A DNA stretch of 11,436 nt, taken from positions 30,619-42,054 of the forward strand of contig PBVS01000032.1 of assembly GCA_002728725.1 (NCBI GenBank), read 5' to 3'. The stretch comes from Woeseiaceae bacterium (lineage in GTDB: Bacteria > Pseudomonadota > Gammaproteobacteria > Steroidobacterales > Woeseiaceae). The notes beneath the pieces are model-generated. The model was not told the origin of the DNA, made no database searches, and was given only the letters and a program-made list of their open reading frames with translations. Below are positions 6,802-11,436 of this stretch, piece by piece. The position numbers and the translations under genes are program-made. Each line of letters begins with the position of its first letter. Within the stretch, counting starts at the first letter, position 1.

Positions 6802-7506
6802 ATGGATGCATATAAAAAAATATTATTAATTGATGATGATATCGAGCTTGGAAAATTGCTTCGTGATTTTCTTTCACATCATCAGATTGATCTTGAGATT
6901 GCCAGTTCTGGTGAAGATGGTATTGAGCTGCTTGAACAGCACCAAACATCAAAGAACTCTTCATTGGATTTGTTAATTTTAGATATTATGTTACCAGGAA
7001 TGTCCGGCCTCGAAGTATTGAAAAAAATTCGAAAAGAAAACAATATCCCAATAATTATGCTTACTGCCAGTGGTGAGGATCATGATCGTATTCTGGGGCT
7101 TGAGCTCGGTGCAGATGACTATCTTCCAAAACCATTTAACTCTCAAGAATTAGTTGCAAGAATCAAAGCCATACTAAGACGATCATATAACAATCACAAT
7201 GCAAGTAATGATAAGTTCGGTGATATCAGAATTTCACAAGAAAATAGAAAAGCTTATTACAACGATAAAAATCTAAATCTAACAGGTACTGAATTTGAAA
7301 TATTATGCTGCTTAACTGTTAGTCAGGGAAAAACAGTATCCAAAGATAAATTAAGTCAGGAGGCTCTTGGTAGGCAATTTATTCCATATGATAGAAGTAT
7401 TGATACGCACATAAGTAATCTTAGAGCTAAATTGAAAGACAAAGGAGCGCCAAACGACTTGATATACAGTAAACGAGGCATTGGTTATGCTCTCATAAAA
7501 GACTAG
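6802..7506 (+). CDS. cpxR: CpxR-like OmpR-family response regulator
   Basis: Complete, 234 aa, the usual length for this family. Residues 1-125 are a receiver domain: acidic pocket D11-D12, phosphoacceptor D61 in LLILDIMLPGMSG, T88 in IIMLTAS, and K110 in YLPKPF. Residues about 138-232 are an OmpR/PhoB winged helix. Several stretches closely follow CpxR as I recall it: GLELGADDYLPKPFN, ELVARIKAILRRS, LTGTEFEIL, LSQEALGR, and DRSIDTHISNLRAKL. It would bind DNA after phosphorylation by the sensor encoded ten bases downstream and control envelope-stress genes, including the divergent Spy/CpxP-like gene. The start is the only ATG that gives the full beta-1 strand; no Shine-Dalgarno is visible. 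Orthology to CpxR is likely, though the regulon may differ. Confidence 0.9.
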   Translation: MDAYKKILLIDDDIELGKLLRDFLSHHQIDLEIASSGEDGIELLEQHQTSKNSSLDLLILDIMLPGMSGLEVLKKIRKENNIPIIMLTASGEDHDRILGLELGADDYLPKPFNSQELVARIKAILRRSYNNHNASNDKFGDIRISQENRKAYYNDKNLNLTGTEFEILCCLTVSQGKTVSKDKLSQEALGRQFIPYDRSIDTHISNLRAKLKDKGAPNDLIYSKRGIGYALIKD

Positions 7507-7516
7507 TCTATTAGCT

Positions 7517-8908
7517 ATGCAAAATTTATTTATTAGAATATTTCTCGCCTCTTGGGCTCAATTAACAGTTATTGTTATTCTAGCTGGCTGGGCGGGTTAC
7601 TACACACATCAGCGAATGGAACAGATGTATAGTAACTTTGAAATTGATGAGGTGATTCTTCGTGCAAGTGAAGTATTGGGTACACAAGGCATAACGGGAT
7701 TAAAAGTATGGCTAGAAAATATAAATAATCGAGATCTTTATCCCTATCGTATCTATATAATCAATCAAAATCGAGAAGATATACTTGGAAGAGAAATACC
7801 TCGAAGAATATTTAACTGGCAATCACATTTTGATCAACCTCATCATCGAAGGGATTTCATGAAAAATAGTGTTGGTAGAGATAATAATTTGCTTCCACGA
7901 AATCTTAGACCACGAAACTTTGTCCCGATGTTAATTGGCCCAAATAATCAAAATTTTAGAGTTTATACAGTACCGAAAGAGACGTCTTTTTCAGGGTTTT
8001 TCAATGATAATTTGAGATGGCTTATCTTCATATTCGCCCTATTATTGAGCCTTTTCTTATCTTTTTTTCTTTCAAAGTGGTATCTGATGCCCTTCAAGCA
8101 TTTCAAAAACGCAACCTTAAAAATATCCGAGGGTAACCTAGAGACTCGAATTTCATCAGCGATAAGTGGCAGAAAAGATGAGATGGGAGAGCTCGCAAGG
8201 GATATTGATGCAATGACAGAAAAGTTGCAACGTTTCAATCAAAACCAGCAAGAACTTGCTAGAAATATATCCCATGAATTACGCTCTCCTCTATCAAGAA
8301 TGCAGGTCGCTTTGGATATTGCAAAACAAAGTAATGGGAATAACGCTGAATTTGACAGAATCAGTAAAGAGATCGAAACCCTGAATGAAATGATTGAATA
8401 TATATTAAAGTACTCAAAAATGGATCAAGCAAGTACCGAAGTAGCAAGTTTAATCAATATCGACGAGCTCATTGCTGATGTTATTAATGACATTAAATTT
8501 GAATACAAAAATAACGCTGATCAAATGAATAGAATTATCTTAGAATCAGAAAAAAACATATTATTCTCTGGCTACGAGGATGGGATCAGAAGTGCCTTGG
8601 AAAATATTATTAGAAATTCAATTAAATACAGCCCCAATAATTCACCTATTCACTGCAAAGTAGAAAATATCTCTGAAAAAATAATAATAAGCATTACGGA
8701 TGAAGGTAAGGGAATAAAAGACTCTGACAAAGAGAAGTTTTTTGAGCCCTTCTATCGTCATCCAAGTGCTCAAGCAGGTGATTCAACAGGAACTGGGCTG
8801 GGACTGGCCATTGCTAAATCAGCAATTGAATGGAATAAAGGTATTATAGAAGCTATCACAACAAAAAAAGACTTCACCATAAAAATAACTCTTCCGGCAT
8901 ACAAGTAG
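7517..8908 (+). CDS. cpxA: CpxA-like envelope-stress sensor histidine kinase
   Basis: Complete, 463 aa, close to the length of E. coli CpxA. TM1 is about residues 10-28, a periplasmic sensor follows (about 30-166, rich in Asn/Arg, ending in GPNNQNFRVYTVP), TM2 is 168-186, then a HAMP linker (about 187-242). HisKA: RNISHELRSPLSR with phosphoacceptor H253. HATPase: N box ENIIRNSIKYSPN (N363, N367), G1 DEGKGI (395-400), F box FFEPFYRHP, and G2 GTGLGLAI (425-432). The C-terminus ITLPAYK parallels the CpxA ending. All catalytic motifs are present. It presumably phosphorylates the regulator encoded just upstream (ten-base gap) and can be inhibited by the divergent periplasmic protein. No strong Shine-Dalgarno is seen; coupling to the upstream gene is plausible. 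The gene ends 16 bases from the convergent thioesterase gene with no hairpin between them. Confidence 0.9.
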   Translation: MQNLFIRIFLASWAQLTVIVILAGWAGYYTHQRMEQMYSNFEIDEVILRASEVLGTQGITGLKVWLENINNRDLYPYRIYIINQNREDILGREIPRRIFNWQSHFDQPHHRRDFMKNSVGRDNNLLPRNLRPRNFVPMLIGPNNQNFRVYTVPKETSFSGFFNDNLRWLIFIFALLLSLFLSFFLSKWYLMPFKHFKNATLKISEGNLETRISSAISGRKDEMGELARDIDAMTEKLQRFNQNQQELARNISHELRSPLSRMQVALDIAKQSNGNNAEFDRISKEIETLNEMIEYILKYSKMDQASTEVASLINIDELIADVINDIKFEYKNNADQMNRIILESEKNILFSGYEDGIRSALENIIRNSIKYSPNNSPIHCKVENISEKIIISITDEGKGIKDSDKEKFFEPFYRHPSAQAGDSTGTGLGLAIAKSAIEWNKGIIEAITTKKDFTIKITLPAYK

Positions 8909-8924
8909 CATTATAAAATCTCTC

Positions 8925-9482
8925 TCACTTCACCGAAAAGATTGGATTCTTAATGTTCATTCTCTTTCCAGCTTCAGCTGGCCATTCTTGCTCTTTTTGA
9001 GAATAACTAACTTTTTTCAAATTATCTAAAACTGTTCTTGGCCACCCGCATACCTTTCGTGTCTTAAGATTGACATGTAAGTTCATCCATTCTGCTGTTG
9101 CTATCGTCTCTTTCGAGCCTTTTTTGAACATGGTTTGAAATAGATGTATTCGTTTTTCGTCATAGGCAAGAATATTCGAGATAATTCGATACTTTTCATC
9201 AACCTTCATTTCATTTTGATAAGTAATATGGCATTCAACTGAAAAAGTAGAACATTGCTCATTCTCTATATAATCACTGGTTATGCCTATTTCAGCCCAA
9301 TGAATATCAATTGCGAGATCAAAAGCCCTAACATAATAAGCCACATTCATATGTCCGTTCATATCAATCCATTCAGACTTGACAGTGCCCTCATGAATAA
9401 AAGGATATTCATCTATACTTAATGGTTTACCCTTATCGTACAAAACTCCATAACCAGTTAGGTTCTTTTCTTTATTGCTCAT
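8925..9482 (-). CDS. Hotdog-fold acyl-CoA thioesterase, betainyl-CoA thioesterase-like
   Basis: Complete, 185 aa. Single hotdog domain with the characteristic EWIDMNGHMNVAYYVRAFD segment (residues 37-55; D40, N42, H44, N46), followed by STFSVECHITYQNE, YDEKRIHLFQTMF and ATAEWMNLHVNLKTRK. This order resembles thioesterases of L-carnitine catabolism (CdhB type, also found fused to carnitine dehydrogenase), which hydrolyse betainyl-CoA to glycine betaine. A general short-chain acyl-CoA thioesterase is the alternative. Its ATG overlaps the stop of the acetoacetate-CoA ligase gene as ATGA, so the two are translated as a unit. The weak site GGTAAG lies six bases upstream. The last 25 residues are polar and not conserved in my recollection of the family. 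Confidence 0.75.
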   Translation of the reverse strand: MSNKEKNLTGYGVLYDKGKPLSIDEYPFIHEGTVKSEWIDMNGHMNVAYYVRAFDLAIDIHWAEIGITSDYIENEQCSTFSVECHITYQNEMKVDEKYRIISNILAYDEKRIHLFQTMFKKGSKETIATAEWMNLHVNLKTRKVCGWPRTVLDNLKKVSYSQKEQEWPAEAGKRMNIKNPIFSVK

Positions 9483-11413
9483 ATATCGCTTACCAATTCA
9501 GGAATATTTCTAAATTTTACCAAACACTCAGGATTTGCAATTGCGGCAGTATTTTCAACTTTCTGGCCTTCAACTACCTTTTTAACAGCCAGTTCAACAA
9601 TTTTTCCACTTCTTGTTCTTGGAATTTCATCTACTTGAATTATTTTGCTTGGAACATGCTTTGGTGATGTGTTTGTTTTAATGAGCGCACGGATTGAGCT
9701 CTTAAGTGAATCATCCAGAATCACATTCTCTCTCAAAACTACAAAGAGTATTATACGGACATCATAATTCCAGTTTTGACCGATTACTATGCTCTCTAAT
9801 ACTTGGTCAAATTTTTCGACTTGACTGTATATGTCTGCAGTTCCTATCCTTACACCACCGGGATTTAAGACAGTATCTGATCTCCCATGAATGATCATCC
9901 CTTTTGATTTTGTAATCACAGCAAAATCACCCTGGCACCATATGCCTTTATATTTTTTAAAATATGCATTCTGGTATAAATGGTCGTCTGGATCGTTCCA
10001 AAAATAAATTGGCATAGATGGGAATGATTCAGTGCAAACAAGCTCTCCATCTTTTTCAGTTATAGACTTCCCATTATCATCAAAAACCTCAACCGCCATT
10101 CCAAGACCCATACACTGAAGCTCACCTCTTATCACTGGAAGAATAGGATTGCCTGAAACGAAACACGAAATAATATCTGTTCCACCCGATACTGAAGAGA
10201 GCTGAATGTCTGACTTTATATCATTATATACATAATCAAAACTCTCAGGAGCAAGAGGTGAGCCAGTTGATAATATAGTCTTTATGGAAGATAAATCATG
10301 CGTTAATTTTGGTTTTATGGATGCCTTTTCCTGCGCTGATATGTATTTAGCGCTGACGCCAAAGACCGTAACATTCTCTGATTCAGCTAAATCCCATAAA
10401 ATACTTCCATCATTATAAAAAGGTGATCCATCGTATATAACCAATGTTGATCCAGTCGCTAATCCGCTCACCATCCAATTCCACATCATCCATCCACATG
10501 TAGTAAAGTAAAACAACCGATCATCTTTCCCAATATCATAATGCAAAATATGCTCTTTCAGATGTTGAAGAAGTGTTCCGCCAGCACCATGAACAATACA
10601 CTTCGGAGACCCAGTAGTTCCAGATGAATACAAAACATATAGCGGGTGATCAAACGGAAGAGACTCAAAATGAAGATCAACATCATTTTCTATTATATCT
10701 AACCAACATGTTTTGATAGAACTCCTATCATTAGCGCAATCTTCATCAATAAATGGAATAACAATCTCCTGTTTTATGCTACTAATCTTATTTGAAATTT
10801 GTCCTGCAATTTCTAAAGAATCATAAACTTTCCCATTGTAATAATAGCCATCAGAATAAATGAATAGCTTAGGTTTAATCTGACCAAAACGATCGACTAC
10901 TCCTTCGACACCAAAATCTGGTGAACACGAGGTCCAGATAATACCTAGACTGCTGCAGGCCAGCATTGCAATTATTGCTTCTGGGCAATTAGGTAAAAAT
11001 GCTGCAACACAGTCGCCTTTTTTTAGCCCCGTCTTTTTTAAAAAATGTGCAACAGATGCAACTTGAAATTTTAACTCGTCAAAGCTGACCTCTTGTCTCT
11101 TGGCATTTTCTCCAACAAAGATTATTGCAGGTCGTGTTCCACTGAATTTGAGAAGATGTTGAGCAAAATTGAGCTCAGCCCCATCAAACCAGCGATCTTT
11201 AGTCATAGATTCCCCAGCGACCAAAGTAGAATTTTGTTTTTTTAAAAAATTTACATCACAAAATTTAGCTAATTCCTCCCAAAACAAAGATCTCTTAGTA
11301 ATCGACCATTGATAAAGATCATCATAATTTTTAAATCCCTGCTGACGCATGAATCTATACATCGCAGTTTTTTTCTTACGATCATGAGATGGTTCCCAGA
11401 GTACTTTGCTCAA
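9479..11413 (-). CDS. Acetoacetate-CoA ligase (acetoacetyl-CoA synthetase)
   Basis: 644 aa, the normal length for the family (EC 6.2.1.16). It activates acetoacetate with ATP and CoA to acetoacetyl-CoA via an acyl-adenylate in the cytoplasm. The N-terminus (VLWEPS, later YDDLYQWSI and FWEELAKF) is the family-specific cap. ANL motifs follow: P-loop YSSGTTGSPK (262-271), the CGWMMWNWM segment (306-314), SGGTDI (409-414), GRSDTVLNPGGVRIG (510-524), and the C-terminal TRSGKIVE loop with catalytic K604. The GTDI segment (in place of the GxTE of acetyl-CoA synthetases) matches acetoacetate ligases. The start is TTG at 11413, chosen because the family N-terminus begins here. The frame stays open to the right edge, so an upstream ATG cannot be excluded; GAGAAAG just upstream is a weak ribosome site. 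It is followed by the thioesterase gene with a four-base ATGA overlap. Confidence 0.9.
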   Translation of the reverse strand: MSKVLWEPSHDRKKKTAMYRFMRQQGFKNYDDLYQWSITKRSLFWEELAKFCDVNFLKKQNSTLVAGESMTKDRWFDGAELNFAQHLLKFSGTRPAIIFVGENAKRQEVSFDELKFQVASVAHFLKKTGLKKGDCVAAFLPNCPEAIIAMLACSSLGIIWTSCSPDFGVEGVVDRFGQIKPKLFIYSDGYYYNGKVYDSLEIAGQISNKISSIKQEIVIPFIDEDCANDRSSIKTCWLDIIENDVDLHFESLPFDHPLYVLYSSGTTGSPKCIVHGAGGTLLQHLKEHILHYDIGKDDRLFYFTTCGWMMWNWMVSGLATGSTLVIYDGSPFYNDGSILWDLAESENVTVFGVSAKYISAQEKASIKPKLTHDLSSIKTILSTGSPLAPESFDYVYNDIKSDIQLSSVSGGTDIISCFVSGNPILPVIRGELQCMGLGMAVEVFDDNGKSITEKDGELVCTESFPSMPIYFWNDPDDHLYQNAYFKKYKGIWCQGDFAVITKSKGMIIHGRSDTVLNPGGVRIGTADIYSQVEKFDQVLESIVIGQNWNYDVRIILFVVLRENVILDDSLKSSIRALIKTNTSPKHVPSKIIQVDEIPRTRSGKIVELAVKKVVEGQKVENTAAIANPECLVKFRNIPELVSDI

Positions 11414-11436
11414 ATTCTTTCTCTTTTTTAGTTTAT

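Noticed and set aside
6758..6964. 68-codon minus-strand open frame at the start of the cpxR-like gene
   Set aside because: Antisense to the conserved receiver domain; no domain or start signal.
8909..8924. Terminator between the convergent cpxA-like and thioesterase genes
   Set aside because: The gap is only 16 bases and shows no inverted repeat or T-run.

Overview
The window is AT-rich, densely packed chromosomal DNA from a bacterium. The best guess is a low-GC, probably aquatic gammaproteobacterium. The evidence is a CpxR/CpxA-type two-component system next to a Spy/CpxP-type gene, and a PEGA/kinase/lipoprotein gene set that I recall from gammaproteobacterial genomes. No phage, insertion-sequence, CRISPR, tRNA or rRNA signal was found. 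The genus cannot be fixed from this sequence.

Region A (1-5969, minus strand) is a four-gene cluster with almost no spacing. In transcription order it encodes: a lipoprotein carrying twelve identical seven-residue MSGSSGG repeats (5154-5969); a second lipoprotein of unknown function (3886-5133); a membrane-spanning protein with an N-terminal kinase-like domain, a periplasmic TPR region and a PEGA-like C-terminus (1640-3880); and a membrane protein with an FHA-like N-terminus and a long run of PEGA repeats (1-1643), whose C-terminus lies outside the window. The last two genes overlap by two bases and have opposite-face topologies that match each other (cytoplasmic signalling domain, one membrane helix, periplasmic PEGA-type module). 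This is the best candidate here for a poorly described system: an envelope-spanning kinase/FHA/lipoprotein apparatus.

Region B (5970-8908) holds the operon's upstream region, a strong hairpin terminator, a Spy/CpxP-like periplasmic protein on the minus strand (6150-6635), and divergently a CpxR-like regulator and CpxA-like sensor kinase (6802-8908). The layout mirrors the cpxP-cpxRA envelope-stress locus of enterobacteria. The 166-base divergent gap contains helically phased GTCAA/GTTAA elements that resemble a CpxR operator.

Region C (8925-11413, minus strand) is a catabolic pair with an ATGA overlap: acetoacetate-CoA ligase followed by a hotdog thioesterase resembling the betainyl-CoA thioesterase of carnitine breakdown. 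Together they would fit the end of a carnitine-to-glycine-betaine route (thioesterase releases betaine, ligase recovers acetoacetate), with the remaining genes expected beyond the right edge. All genes except the two at the edges are intact, and no disrupted gene was found.
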